From CAZGCA01 sp964524145 (GTDB taxonomy: Bacteria; Hydrogenedentota; CAZGCA01), in assembly GCA_964524145.1 (NCBI GenBank), contig CAZGCA010000001.1:62001-126000 (forward strand): a stretch of 64,000 nt of DNA, in the 5' to 3' direction. The notes beneath the pieces were generated by a model, which did no database searches, was not told the origin of the DNA, and saw nothing but the letters and a program-made list of their open reading frames with translations. This document shows positions 51,963 to 61,059 of the stretch, in pieces; within the stretch, counting starts at the first letter, position 1; every line of letters begins with the position of its first letter. The position numbers were made by a program, and so were the translations under genes.

Positions 51963-52664
51963 ATGGGGCCTCCACCGGTTAGTCTGGCGTTCGTGACTTT
52001 CGCGTTCCTGATCCTCTTTCTGATCATCTTCGTGGTTCTGGTCGCGAACTTCAAGCTATGGCTCCAGGCCCACCTGTCGGGCGCTCAGGTCAACATGATG
52101 AGGCTGGTCGGAATGCGGCTGCACAAGGTGAACCCGAAGGTCATCGTGCATAGCTACATCATCGCCGTAAAGGGCGGATTAGAGATCAGTCTCGATCAGC
52201 TTGAGACGCACTTTCTTGCCGGCGGTAACGTGCCGCGGGTCGTGCAGGCCTTGATCGCTGCCGAGAAAGCCCACTACCCTCTCAGCGCCGAGCAGGCCCA
52301 GGCAATCGACCTGGCGGGCCGAGACCCCGTCGCCGAGGTGACGGCGGGTGCGGTCGATTGGGAATACGAGTTTGACCGGATTGACCCCCACGCCGGAGAG
52401 CCTATGGCGCGCAATTGCCGGGACGGATCCCGGGTTGGTGCCTCCGTGAAGGTGCGGTACAGCCGACCCGTGAAGTCAGGCGCTTCGGAGGAGTTTCCTC
52501 TGCAGGCGGCGATCGCGGCCCGCGTGCTCGCCTACATCAACGATGCCGACAGTCTAGGAGACCTCGATCGCATGAAGGACAAGCATGAAGCGGAACTGTT
52601 GGCCTACGCTCAGAGCGCTATGCAGACGCTGCAATCGTTACACCTGGAATACTTCCGTCTGTGA
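51963..52664 (+). CDS. floA: Shortened flotillin-like protein (FloA family)
   Basis: AAGGAG precedes the ATG. The 233-residue protein opens with a membrane segment (LAFVTFAFLILFLIIFVVLVANFKLW) and the FloA-type core: AQVNMMRLVGMRLHKVNPKVIVHSYIIAVKGGLEISLDQLETHFLAGGNVPRVVQALIAAEK and AIDLAGRDPVAEV. After residue about 135 it diverges and ends after VKVRYSRP and a short helix, so it is about 100 residues shorter than typical FloA (about 330) and lacks the C-terminal coiled coil needed for oligomers. FloA proteins organise membrane microdomains. The symbol is given for the family only. Confidence 0.75.
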   Translation: MGPPPVSLAFVTFAFLILFLIIFVVLVANFKLWLQAHLSGAQVNMMRLVGMRLHKVNPKVIVHSYIIAVKGGLEISLDQLETHFLAGGNVPRVVQALIAAEKAHYPLSAEQAQAIDLAGRDPVAEVTAGAVDWEYEFDRIDPHAGEPMARNCRDGSRVGASVKVRYSRPVKSGASEEFPLQAAIAARVLAYINDADSLGDLDRMKDKHEAELLAYAQSAMQTLQSLHLEYFRL

Positions 52665-52734
52665 CAGGACCGCGTACAAGAAAAGAGCGGAGCACAGAGA
52701 AGAACCTTCCATGCTCAGTTCGCAGGAACCTCTC

Positions 52735-53316
52735 TTAGGCGTGCTTCTTCTTCCTGAAAATTCCCGCAACTGCCATTCCAGCGCCGAGCAACAACATCGT
52801 TCCCGGTTCAGGTACTGGCTCGAACGTCAACGTCGAGATACCGGATAAGAGCGGATCATCCCCGAACAGGAACGCCACTTGCGAGATGCCCGCCCCTGTC
52901 AGCGTATCAGTTCCGAAAGTGTAACTGCCGGGACTGTAGCTGAAAGTGTCCAACACGTTATGGCTCGCGTCGGACACCTCTACATACACGGAATCCGACG
53001 CCCACCAATCAACTGTCACGGCGTTCGTGGGTGCGGCGAAACGTATTATGCCGTAACCATGGTGGTACAGGCAGGTGAGGCCTACGCCGTCAAACGGGTC
53101 CAGGGAGCTTCCGTACTGGAACACATCGATCACGTCAGAGATGCCCTGCGCCAGAAACTCGTCTGACGGGATGCCGTTAATCCAATCGGTCCCCGAGTAC
53201 GTCATCCCGTTCTCCGTGAACGTGATGGTGGTCGCCTGAGCGCCGCTGCCAAACAACGTGGCGCTCACCATGGCGCATACCACAATGGCCAGTGTTTTCT
53301 TCGACATAGTATTCAC
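52735..53316 (-). CDS. PEP-CTERM surface protein
   Basis: The 193-residue protein starts with GTG at 53316 (GGAGGTGA seven bases upstream), has a signal peptide (LAIVVCAMVSATLFGSGAQA), and a Ser/Thr-rich extracellular region. The PEP-CTERM sorting signal follows: VPEPGTMLLLGAGMAVAGIF, then a basic tail RKKKHA. It would be cleaved and anchored by an exosortase, not found in the window. The leader on the minus strand (53317-53480) contains two hairpins. Its ligand is unknown. Confidence 0.88.
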   Translation of the reverse strand: MNTMSKKTLAIVVCAMVSATLFGSGAQATTITFTENGMTYSGTDWINGIPSDEFLAQGISDVIDVFQYGSSLDPFDGVGLTCLYHHGYGIIRFAAPTNAVTVDWWASDSVYVEVSDASHNVLDTFSYSPGSYTFGTDTLTGAGISQVAFLFGDDPLLSGISTLTFEPVPEPGTMLLLGAGMAVAGIFRKKKHA

Positions 53317-53902
53317 CCCTTTTCACCTCCAGGTCTCAGGTCGCTGACTCGCGATTCCGTCAGACGCCCCGGGCTCTCAGCAAGAGAGCCGGTACGAAAA
53401 GAACCGCCGCACAGAGGCGATCCGTGCGAGCGGACCCACAATCCTTGAAGAATATCTTGTTGAACGATGGCAGCAATGAGATCCCGGCCTCTACAGGCAC
53501 CAGATTCTTTCAGATTGGGACCAGCCAACTTTGCGCAACGTATATGCACGGCCCAAGTCTCCCCACGGATCAGGCACACAACTCCCTTTGATAAGCAGCA
53601 TGGTTCATACCAACAAAGCGGACGCGCCCCTATCCCGATTGGTGACAATCAGTTATGCGAGACCCGATTCTCTTTGTCGGACACCCTTATGTTGCGGTTC
53701 TTGAACACTGGCCATTGCCGGTGGCGCAGTGGAATCTGTAGGTCCATGCCGGGCAATATATTATGGTGAAGACCAGATTATTGGACACGTGATCGCAATA
53801 CTGATACACTACCCATGCGAGATCAGCGGTTAGCGGAACCAAGGAAAGCGCAGAGAGCTCTCCTGGACAGGCCTCATTAAGCAAGAGAAAGGAGTGACAG
53901 CG
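53317..53902. other. Intergenic region with a structured leader for the PEP-CTERM gene
   Basis: In this 586-base gap the minus-strand leader next to the PEP-CTERM gene can fold into GGCTCTC/GAGAGCC around AGCAA (53371-53390 region) and CTGAC/GTCAG around a 10-base loop. The remaining 400 bases up to the amidase show nothing recognised. Confidence 0.4.
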
Positions 53903-55336
53903 ATGGCAGAATTGGACGAGTTCGCGTTTCTCGACGCGACGTCACAAGCCGAACTGGTGCGGCAGAAGAAGGTTAAACCGATCGAGCTGGTTGACGCAGC
54001 CATCGAACGGATCGAGCGGCTCAACCCTGCGCTCAACGCGGTGGTGACGCCGATGTACGACGAGGCGCGTGCCGCCGCAACCGACGACCTGCCCGATGGA
54101 CCGTTCACAGGAGTGCCGTTCCTGCTTAAAGATTTGCTGGGCACATACGCGGGTGTGCGGCAGACAGCCGGTTCCGCTTTCCTCCGCGACTACGTCTGCG
54201 ATCACGACAGCGAACTCGTGGCGAGACAGAAGCGCGCCGGGTTGATCGTTCTCGGAAAAACCAACACTCCTGAGTTCGGCATCCTCCCGACGACCGAGTC
54301 GCGTTTCCTGGGTCCCTGCCGGAACCCGTGGGACACCGGTCGTACCACGGGCGGCTCGAGCGGCGGCTCGTCTGCCGCCGTTGCTGCCGGACTGGTTCCC
54401 ATGGCACACGCCAACGACGGCGGCGGGTCGATCCGGATTCCGGCCTCCTGCTGCGGGCTGTTCGGCCTCAAGCCCACCAGGGCCCGCACGCCGCTCGGCC
54501 CTGATTTCGGCGACGTAATGAACGGGCTTGCGATCGACCACGCTGTCACCCGGTCGGTGCGTGACAGTGCCGCTTTGCTCGACGCGACCTCGGGACCGGA
54601 CGTCGGCGACCCGTACTTTGCACCAACGCCGGCTCGCCCGTTTCTCGAAGAGGTAGGGGCCGATCCCGGCCGGCTGCGCATTGCGTTCTCGACCGAAGCA
54701 GCCACCGGCGTCCCGGTACACGCCGACTGTGTCAGCGCGGTGCAGGATGCGGCAGCGCTCTGCGCCGACCTGGGCCACGAGGTCGTCGAGGCGGCGCCAA
54801 CGGTGAACGTCGAGTTGTTTCTCCGACCGTTCCTCGTCGTGTGGCTGTCTGGGGTAGCCTGCTCCTTGGACGGTGCTGCGTTCGTGACGGGCCAGACGCT
54901 CGAACCGGAAAAGTTCGAACCGCTCACCTGGGCGCTGTACGAGATTGGTCGTCGGCATAAGGCGTCCGAGTATATGCTCGCCGTGACGGCGCTCCAGATG
55001 GTGGCGCGTGAGGTCGCTCGTTTCTTCGAAGAGTACGACGTGATGATCACGCCGACGCTGGCCGAGCCGCCCGTACCTCTCGGCTCGTTCGATTCGACGC
55101 CGGACAACCCGACTCAAGGATTCAGCCGTGCCGCAGAGTTTGCGCCGTTCACGCCGATCTGCAACGTCACCGGCCAACCCGCAATGTCGGTGCCCCTCTT
55201 CTGGACCGAAGACGGTCTCCCGGTGGGCACCCACTTCATCGGCCGGTTCGGCGACGAGGCAACGCTGTTCCGGCTTGCCGCACAGCTCGAGGCCGCGCGG
55301 CCGTGGGCTGACCGGCGTCCGCCGGTATCAACGTGA
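53903..55336 (+). CDS. Amidase signature family hydrolase
   Basis: AAAGGAG precedes the ATG at 53903. The 477-residue protein has the amidase signature: LLKDLLGT near residue 76 carrying the catalytic Lys, and GGSSGGSSAAVAAG at about 150-163 with the two serines of the Ser-cisSer-Lys triad. IRIPASCCGLFGLKPTRART and a C-terminal VTGQPAMSVPLFWTEDGLPVG segment complete the fold. Length fits the family (about 460-500). No signal peptide. Possible substrates are amides of aryl or acyl type; GatA is unlikely because no gatB/C genes are nearby. Confidence 0.9.
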   Translation: MAELDEFAFLDATSQAELVRQKKVKPIELVDAAIERIERLNPALNAVVTPMYDEARAAATDDLPDGPFTGVPFLLKDLLGTYAGVRQTAGSAFLRDYVCDHDSELVARQKRAGLIVLGKTNTPEFGILPTTESRFLGPCRNPWDTGRTTGGSSGGSSAAVAAGLVPMAHANDGGGSIRIPASCCGLFGLKPTRARTPLGPDFGDVMNGLAIDHAVTRSVRDSAALLDATSGPDVGDPYFAPTPARPFLEEVGADPGRLRIAFSTEAATGVPVHADCVSAVQDAAALCADLGHEVVEAAPTVNVELFLRPFLVVWLSGVACSLDGAAFVTGQTLEPEKFEPLTWALYEIGRRHKASEYMLAVTALQMVAREVARFFEEYDVMITPTLAEPPVPLGSFDSTPDNPTQGFSRAAEFAPFTPICNVTGQPAMSVPLFWTEDGLPVGTHFIGRFGDEATLFRLAAQLEAARPWADRRPPVST

Positions 55337-55450
55337 ACGGGACCGGGAACCGCCTCGTGCGTGAAGCGACAGGGTGATTGGGACATTGCATCATGGCAGC
55401 GCGTGCCGAGAAGGGAAACTCGCCGGTCGGGATTGTAGACGGAGGAACCC

Positions 55451-56512
55451 ATGCATCATGAACTGCTGAAACACATGTTCCCGTTCCCCGGAGAGAAGGG
55501 CAGAAAGTTTCGGAACGACGCGGCGCTGGACATCTTCAAGGAGCTGTTCACTGACGATGAGGCGGAGATCGCGTCGAAGATGTCGTTTGCGCCCGAGCCT
55601 GTCGAAGATATCGCCGCCCGTGTCGGAAGATGCGCGGAAGAGATAGTGCCTGTCCTGGACGTGATGGCCGAGAAGGGCCTTGTTTACTCCGGCGAGAAGG
55701 CCGGCGTAACGAGATACTGTCTTCTGGTACTGTTCCCCGGCATGGGCGAGTTGCAGTTTATGCACGGAGAGGAGACCCCGGAGAAACTGAAGCTTGCCAA
55801 GATGTTCGACGAGTTTCATGAAATGGTCGGGGAGGAGATGTATGTGGTCGACACGCCGCTTCCCAGGGTGCTCCCTGCCCAATCGCAGGTCCCGCCGGCG
55901 TTGGTGCTTCCCTACGAAGAGGTCTCGAAGTACATCAACGACTCCAACTATATCTCACGCTCCATCTGTTACTGCAGGCAGCATGCAAAGCTGCTTGACA
56001 GGTGGTGCGGGCGGCCGCTGGACGTCTGTCTGACGTTTGGCCCGTTCGCCGAACTCGTCGTCAAGCACGGGTTTGGAGAGAAGATATCGACCGAGGAGGC
56101 ATTAGCGGTTCTCGACAGGACCGAAGAAGCCGGTCTCGTTCACTTGACGGAAAACTGCCGGGAGAAGGTGAACTTCATCTGCAACTGCTGCGGGTGTTGC
56201 TGCTATTTCATGAGGGGCATAACCAGGTACGACAAGCCCCAATGCGTCGCGTCGTCCAACTTTCTCTGCTCCGTCGACGAGGCTTCATGCGCCGGATGCG
56301 AGCAGTGCGTTGAGCGGTGCTACGTCAACGCAATCTCCGTTGTTGACGATGTCGCGCATGTCGACGCCGACAGGTGTATCGGGTGCGGCCTCTGCGGTCT
56401 CGTGTGTCCGACCGAATCCCTAAAGCTGGTCCGGAGAGCGGAGGAGATCGTGCCCAAGACAAACTCGAAAGAGCTGCGAGCCCAAATCGCCATGGAAGCT
56501 ATGCAGGAATGA
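55451..56512 (+). CDS. Cysteine-rich 4Fe-4S ferredoxin-domain protein (paralog of 12347-13654)
   Basis: The 353-residue protein shares the order of parts with the protein at 12347-13654. A winged-helix-like N-terminus (VEDIAARVGRCAEEIVPVLDVMAEKGLVYS) comes first, then CYCRQHAKLLDRWC and CLTFGPFAELVV. The ICNCCGCCCYFM cluster follows, then two 4Fe-4S motifs (CAGCEQCVERCYVNAIS and CIGCGLCGLVCPTESLK). It is about 80 residues shorter than its paralog, mainly at the C-terminus. Probably a cytoplasmic redox adaptor. It lies downstream of an amidase on the same strand. Confidence 0.85.
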   Translation: MHHELLKHMFPFPGEKGRKFRNDAALDIFKELFTDDEAEIASKMSFAPEPVEDIAARVGRCAEEIVPVLDVMAEKGLVYSGEKAGVTRYCLLVLFPGMGELQFMHGEETPEKLKLAKMFDEFHEMVGEEMYVVDTPLPRVLPAQSQVPPALVLPYEEVSKYINDSNYISRSICYCRQHAKLLDRWCGRPLDVCLTFGPFAELVVKHGFGEKISTEEALAVLDRTEEAGLVHLTENCREKVNFICNCCGCCCYFMRGITRYDKPQCVASSNFLCSVDEASCAGCEQCVERCYVNAISVVDDVAHVDADRCIGCGLCGLVCPTESLKLVRRAEEIVPKTNSKELRAQIAMEAMQE

Positions 56513-56944
56513 GCGAAACCGCCTCCGGAGATGCACGAGACTCTCGTAAATAGAAACCGTCTCCTGCCCCTAACACAATGACATCGCGCACGCCACGCAA
56601 CGCGGGCTCGCCGTGATCGACAGATACCTCTCGCTCAGCCTCCCTACCGGACACATCCTCTGTTCATGCAACGCAATCACCTCAAGCATCCCGGTCAGGA
56701 ACTATCTGGCAATCACAGCCGCGTACCGGGACTTCTTCGGGCTGCCAGGACGGCCCCCGGCATCATGAGACCCAAGCGACGTGGGGGGAGCACGATCCTC
56801 TGGAAAACAGCCGGCCCGTTGCCGCATAATACCTGCGCAGCACGTTGCACAAAACTGTTTTCGATACCGGACCGAGTGATCTCTGGATGAGTTGAGCCGT
56901 ACCTGGCCACGGCGAAACACGGTGAGGAGCGTAAGGAGAACAAC
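56513..56944. other. Intergenic stretch
   Basis: 432 bases with no supported gene; the AAGGAG ribosome site for the next gene lies at its end. No promoter of good quality was found. Confidence 0.45.
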
Positions 56945-59494
56945 ATGAAGATGGCGAGACCGTACGCGGTCCTGTTTGCGGTTGTTGGAGTTGCGCTGGT
57001 CGCGAGCGCTGCGCACGGGGCTGACGCCTCGCTCCTGTTCGACGCGCCGCAACTCGACGGGATAACCGTCGACGGCACCGCCGACGACTGGAGTGGCCGG
57101 GGGCTTGTTGTCGGCATTATGACAACGCCGGAGGGCGCACTCAGACGGCCGGACGATTTCGATGCAGCGTTCCGTCTGGCTTGGGACGACCGGGGCCTGC
57201 TGTTGTTGGTGACCGTCGGGGACAATGCGCCGGTCGAGAGCGAGGACATAAACTCGCTCTGGCAGAAGGATTCCATCGAGGCGTTTGTAGCGTCCGAGGT
57301 CGGCGGGCCTGACTATTACCAGGTGGTCGTGGCGCCCGGACGCACCGAGTCGCACCCTGACCTGCGCCACAAGTTCTATGATTTCCGGAAAACCGAACCG
57401 AAACGAGATCTTTCCGTTGAGGTCGCTCGGTCGGTGATGGATGCCCGCTATGTGGTGGAGGTCTTGTTTCCCTGGGCGAATCTTCCATCTGCGCCAAAGG
57501 AAGGCGACGAGATAGGGTTCCAACTGTTTGTGAACGATGCCGACGTTGCCGGTGGACGGTTCCAAGTGCAGTTCTATCCCTTGAGCACGGCTCACAGCAG
57601 CAGCCGGATGCACCGGATCAGGCTGGCGTCGACGGCGGGTCCCAACCGGTTCGCGAAGGCGAAATCGGGGTTCTCGAGTTCGGGCCGTGTCCAGTTGGAA
57701 CTTACGGGCGTTGCCGAGCTGACCGGCGCGGAACTCACCGTCAAGTCCGGTTCGGAGACTCTCGCCACGGCCGTTTTCGAAGATCGCGCCGGCCGGGCCG
57801 GCGCCACGATCCTGCTGCCGGAAGTCAGTGGGGTACACACCTACGAGACCATAACGTTTCATGCACATGACGAATTGATTGGCGCCCTGAGGAAGGCTTA
57901 TACCGACAAGGCGCGGGCCCGGACACTTCTGGAGACTCCAATAAGATTCGAGCGGTACGTCTTCAGCACCGCCACGTTCCCGGAGTGCGACTTCGAATCT
58001 CCCGGTGTTGCCAAGGGGCTGCTCGGCGACTACACCGTCACGACCACGTTCTATGACAAGCACTTCAACGAGGCGGCGTCAGCCGAGACTCCTGGCCGGT
58101 ACGGCGCCGTCGTCGAGATCACCACGGCCCACGGCGAACCCTTGCACCGGTTCACCACTCTTTTCAGGCAACCCAACCTCGACGACGATTTCGGACGGTT
58201 CTTGTCGCCCGGCAAAGCCTCGATCATCCTGCCGGAGGAATACGGGATCAGACCCGAGGTTACCGAAGAGTACGGGAATGATCTGTCCGGCTACCTGTGG
58301 AATGTGTTCTTGGACAGCCTGGAGCAGAACTCCGGAAGCGCCGCACTGATGGCAGGGCTTTTCGAGGCAACGCCCACAGGCGAACCCGTGCGGTTGAACG
58401 AAGGAGTTTACGCAAAGGACCGGCAATGGTGGGTCGGGCTGAAGCGGAAACTCTACGGCACCGAGGTGGTGTGGCCGGACAAACTCGTATGTCCCCGGCC
58501 AATCGACGGGCCCTCTGCACCGATACTTCGACAGGGAACAGCCGAGGAAGCGGGCATGAAGCCCGATGCGGCTGAGGAGATAGACGCGGTGTTACAGGAG
58601 TGGGCCGCCGACAGCGACGAAGCGTTTGCAGCCTGCCTCGTCCGGGACGGTGTGATATTCCTTTACAAGGCATACGGCGAGCGCGACGGCAACCCCATGA
58701 CTGTTACCACCAAGAGTTGGATGGCGTCGATCACCAAGCTGCTTTCGGGAACGCTCATGATGATGTGCGTTGACCAGGGACTTGTTGACCTCGATGCGCC
58801 TGTTGACACATACCTTCCGCGGTTTCGCGGCATAGAGGTAGAAACCCCCCTGACGGTGCGCCACCTGTACACCCACACCAACGGGTTTTGGGGCCACTGG
58901 GGAGACGACCAACACGATTTTGAAGAACTCATCGCCGAGTACTATCCCTTCCTCGACGTGGGCGAGGAGCATCTCTACAACGGCGCGGGTTATGCCCTTG
59001 GCGGAAAGATCATCGAGACCGTCACCGGCGAGGCGATCCCCGGGTTTTACGTGAACCACCTCTTCGGGCCGCTGGGTTGCGGGCACACCGACGTTGTGGA
59101 CACCTCCGGGGGCGCTCGGAGCGTGCCGCTCGATATCGCGAAGATCGGCCAGCTGCTTTTGAATCGTGGCACGTACGGCGACCTGAGATTCTTCTCGGAA
59201 GAGACGTTCGACAAGATGATGCCCCGAAAGCTCACTCCGTTGCTTGGTCCCGCCGGCGAGAACATCGAATGGGGTATCGGTATGGTCTGGATGGAACCGA
59301 AGGGGCTGAGCAAGAAGGCGTTTGGTCACGGTGCGGCATCGGCTGCCACGCTGCTCATCGACCCGGACAACAAACTGGTTGTGGTAATGACCCGGAACGC
59401 TGCCGGCTCGAACTTCTCGAAGTACAACGCGAAGTTTATTGCGGCCGTAGCCGACAACCTCGCGGTACCGGCGACGGCGGAGACGGATGTATGA
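56945..59494 (+). CDS. CBM9-like domain fused to class C beta-lactamase-type serine hydrolase
   Basis: AAGGAG precedes the ATG at 56945. The 849-residue protein has a signal peptide (VALVASAAHG), an N-terminal CBM9-like region (about 30-210, LDGITVDGTADDWSG ... FRLAWDDRGLLLLVTVGDN), a middle region without clear family, and from about residue 545 a beta-lactamase/D-Ala-D-Ala-carboxypeptidase-type domain. In that domain SITK (595-598) is the SxxK motif, HLYNGAGYALGG the YxN-like motif (Tyr-Asn-Gly) and FGHGA the HxG motif. It is likely an exported esterase or peptidase that docks to polysaccharide. The ceramidase-like gene starts 32 bases after it. Confidence 0.82.
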   Translation: MKMARPYAVLFAVVGVALVASAAHGADASLLFDAPQLDGITVDGTADDWSGRGLVVGIMTTPEGALRRPDDFDAAFRLAWDDRGLLLLVTVGDNAPVESEDINSLWQKDSIEAFVASEVGGPDYYQVVVAPGRTESHPDLRHKFYDFRKTEPKRDLSVEVARSVMDARYVVEVLFPWANLPSAPKEGDEIGFQLFVNDADVAGGRFQVQFYPLSTAHSSSRMHRIRLASTAGPNRFAKAKSGFSSSGRVQLELTGVAELTGAELTVKSGSETLATAVFEDRAGRAGATILLPEVSGVHTYETITFHAHDELIGALRKAYTDKARARTLLETPIRFERYVFSTATFPECDFESPGVAKGLLGDYTVTTTFYDKHFNEAASAETPGRYGAVVEITTAHGEPLHRFTTLFRQPNLDDDFGRFLSPGKASIILPEEYGIRPEVTEEYGNDLSGYLWNVFLDSLEQNSGSAALMAGLFEATPTGEPVRLNEGVYAKDRQWWVGLKRKLYGTEVVWPDKLVCPRPIDGPSAPILRQGTAEEAGMKPDAAEEIDAVLQEWAADSDEAFAACLVRDGVIFLYKAYGERDGNPMTVTTKSWMASITKLLSGTLMMMCVDQGLVDLDAPVDTYLPRFRGIEVETPLTVRHLYTHTNGFWGHWGDDQHDFEELIAEYYPFLDVGEEHLYNGAGYALGGKIIETVTGEAIPGFYVNHLFGPLGCGHTDVVDTSGGARSVPLDIAKIGQLLLNRGTYGDLRFFSEETFDKMMPRKLTPLLGPAGENIEWGIGMVWMEPKGLSKKAFGHGAASAATLLIDPDNKLVVVMTRNAAGSNFSKYNAKFIAAVADNLAVPATAETDV

Positions 59495-59526
59495 TGGAAT
59501 CGGTCGGAACAAAAAGGAGCCCAAGA

Positions 59527-60828
59527 ATGCAGCGCATCGTGGGTGTTGTTCTCTACTGTCTGGCGGTGATGACGGGTTCGGCCGTCGCGCTCGACGTGGG
59601 TGTGGGCGTTGCTGATATCACTCCCGACGTGGAAGCGTACAGGGTGCCTCTGGCGGGGTACGGTGCGCGGCTGGGGAAGCCGTCGACCGGCGTCCACGAC
59701 CCGCTTCACGCAAAGGTGCTCTACTTTCGTGACGGTGACACGAAGATGGGCCTGATTGCGTGCGATCTGCGCTCGATCACGCCCGAGTTCAAGAACCAGA
59801 TCGTCCGGAAAACGGCCCGGCACGGGTTCACACCGGACAACCTGTTCGTTTCCGCGTCCCATACTCACGCCGGTCCGGCGATGTACCCCGAGAAGTTCTG
59901 GCAGCTTCAGTTTGGCGTCTACGACCCGAAGATCGTCGAAACCATGAGCACCGCGGTGGCTGAGGCGGTGACCGACGCCGTCCGGAACGCCGCCCCGGCC
60001 AGGGTCGGGTTCGGAAAGGGTGGTGCTGAGGGGTTTGCGAGGAATCGCCGATTGGGCTACGATACCGAGTCCAGGCAAGCCGCCGGGGAGAAGCCCGCCG
60101 TGGCATCAGAGGTCTGGGTGATGCGCGTGGACTCGATGCAGGGAGCGCCCCGTGCGTTGCTCGTCAACTTTGCCGCCCATCCCACGATCCTCGGCGCGGA
60201 CAACATGCTGATAACAGCCGAGTGGCCGGGCGTTCTCCAGCGGGAGGTTCAGAAGGCGTTCCCGGGCGCCGTCGCCTTATACACCAACGGGGCTATGGGC
60301 GACCAGGCGCCCGGCGGAGCACAAGGGGCGGACGGATTCGAGAAGGCCGATGATTTTGGCACCCGTTTGGCCGCGATAGTCTCTCAGATCGCTCGCGGAA
60401 TAGAAACGCACGAATCCGTCCCGATTGGATTCAGCAGGACTACGCCTGCGCTGCCCGAGATTGTCTTCTCCGAGAATGCACGGAAGCGGTACGGCAAACG
60501 GTTCGAATCGGCTCTCGAAGCGCTGCCACGTACTGCCGAGATTCACGTCTTGCAGGTCGGAACCGCCGCGGTGGTGGGCCTGCCGGGCGAGCCCATCCTG
60601 GAAGTCGGTCGGGCCGCTGAGCAGGGCGTGGGTGCTCTAGGCTTCGAGCAGGTTGTCGTAGTTGGACTGGCCAGTGACTACATCGGTTACATAGTGAATG
60701 AGAAGGAGTACGCCCACGGTGGCTACGAGGTGGATGCCCGCTCATATTACGGGCCCGGGCTCGGGGCGTTCATCGCGGCCAATGCAGCTAAAACGGCAGA
60801 ACCGCTGCGTGGGGAACAACGTCGATAG
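59527..60828 (+). CDS. Exported ceramidase-domain protein lacking the catalytic Ser
   Basis: AAGGAG precedes the ATG at 59527. The 433-residue protein has a signal peptide and the neutral-ceramidase N-terminal domain: GVADITPDVEAYRVPLAGYGAR, SASHTHAGPAMYP with the zinc histidines, and FAAHPTILGADNM. TNGAMGDQAPGG sits where characterised ceramidases have GDxS, and the Ser is Ala here. The paralog at 36661-37992 keeps Ser (GDLS). Likely a related hydrolase or a binding protein. It probably shares a transcript with the fusion gene upstream, and a hairpin array follows its stop by 40 bases. Confidence 0.82.
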   Translation: MQRIVGVVLYCLAVMTGSAVALDVGVGVADITPDVEAYRVPLAGYGARLGKPSTGVHDPLHAKVLYFRDGDTKMGLIACDLRSITPEFKNQIVRKTARHGFTPDNLFVSASHTHAGPAMYPEKFWQLQFGVYDPKIVETMSTAVAEAVTDAVRNAAPARVGFGKGGAEGFARNRRLGYDTESRQAAGEKPAVASEVWVMRVDSMQGAPRALLVNFAAHPTILGADNMLITAEWPGVLQREVQKAFPGAVALYTNGAMGDQAPGGAQGADGFEKADDFGTRLAAIVSQIARGIETHESVPIGFSRTTPALPEIVFSENARKRYGKRFESALEALPRTAEIHVLQVGTAAVVGLPGEPILEVGRAAEQGVGALGFEQVVVVGLASDYIGYIVNEKEYAHGGYEVDARSYYGPGLGAFIAANAAKTAEPLRGEQRR

Positions 60829-60867
60829 AAATGTCGCCGGGCGTTGCTAATGGAACGCGTTTCTGAT

Positions 60868-60966
60868 GTAGCGCTGGCGTCCTCGCCGGCAGTCTCGGGA
60901 GCGTCTCGCTCCCGTGCAGATGAGGGCGGGACGCTCTCACGACTGCCAGCAAGATGCTGGCGCTAC
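60868..60966. repeat. Array of four tandem hairpins with mirrored loops (array 2)
   Basis: Four stem-loops: 60873-60890 (GCTGGCG, loop TCCT, one GU), 60897-60913 (GGGAGCG, loop TCT), 60922-60938 (GAGGGCG, loop GGA, one GU), 60945-60961 (GCCAGCA, loop AGA). The loops of the first pair are reverse complements of those of the second pair. Outer GTAGCGC (60868-60874) and GCGCTAC (60960-60966), and inner GGCAGTC/GACTGCC, also pair. The layout matches array 1 at 15710-15819 although the sequences differ. Confidence 0.85.
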
Positions 60967-61059
60967 GAAACACACAGATGTTCCTTCACCTGTGCAAGAG
61001 TCAATAGGAGGTGACCGGGAAGCTCTTCCGGTCCGATGATGCAAAGAAAGGAGGCCGCC

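Noticed and set aside
53894..53902. GTG start three codons earlier for the amidase
   Set aside because: It overlaps the ribosome site AAAGGAG; ATG 53903 is better spaced.
60868..60966. Simple rho-independent terminator
   Set aside because: Four successive stem-loops with mirrored loops and no T tract; one hairpin would suffice for termination.
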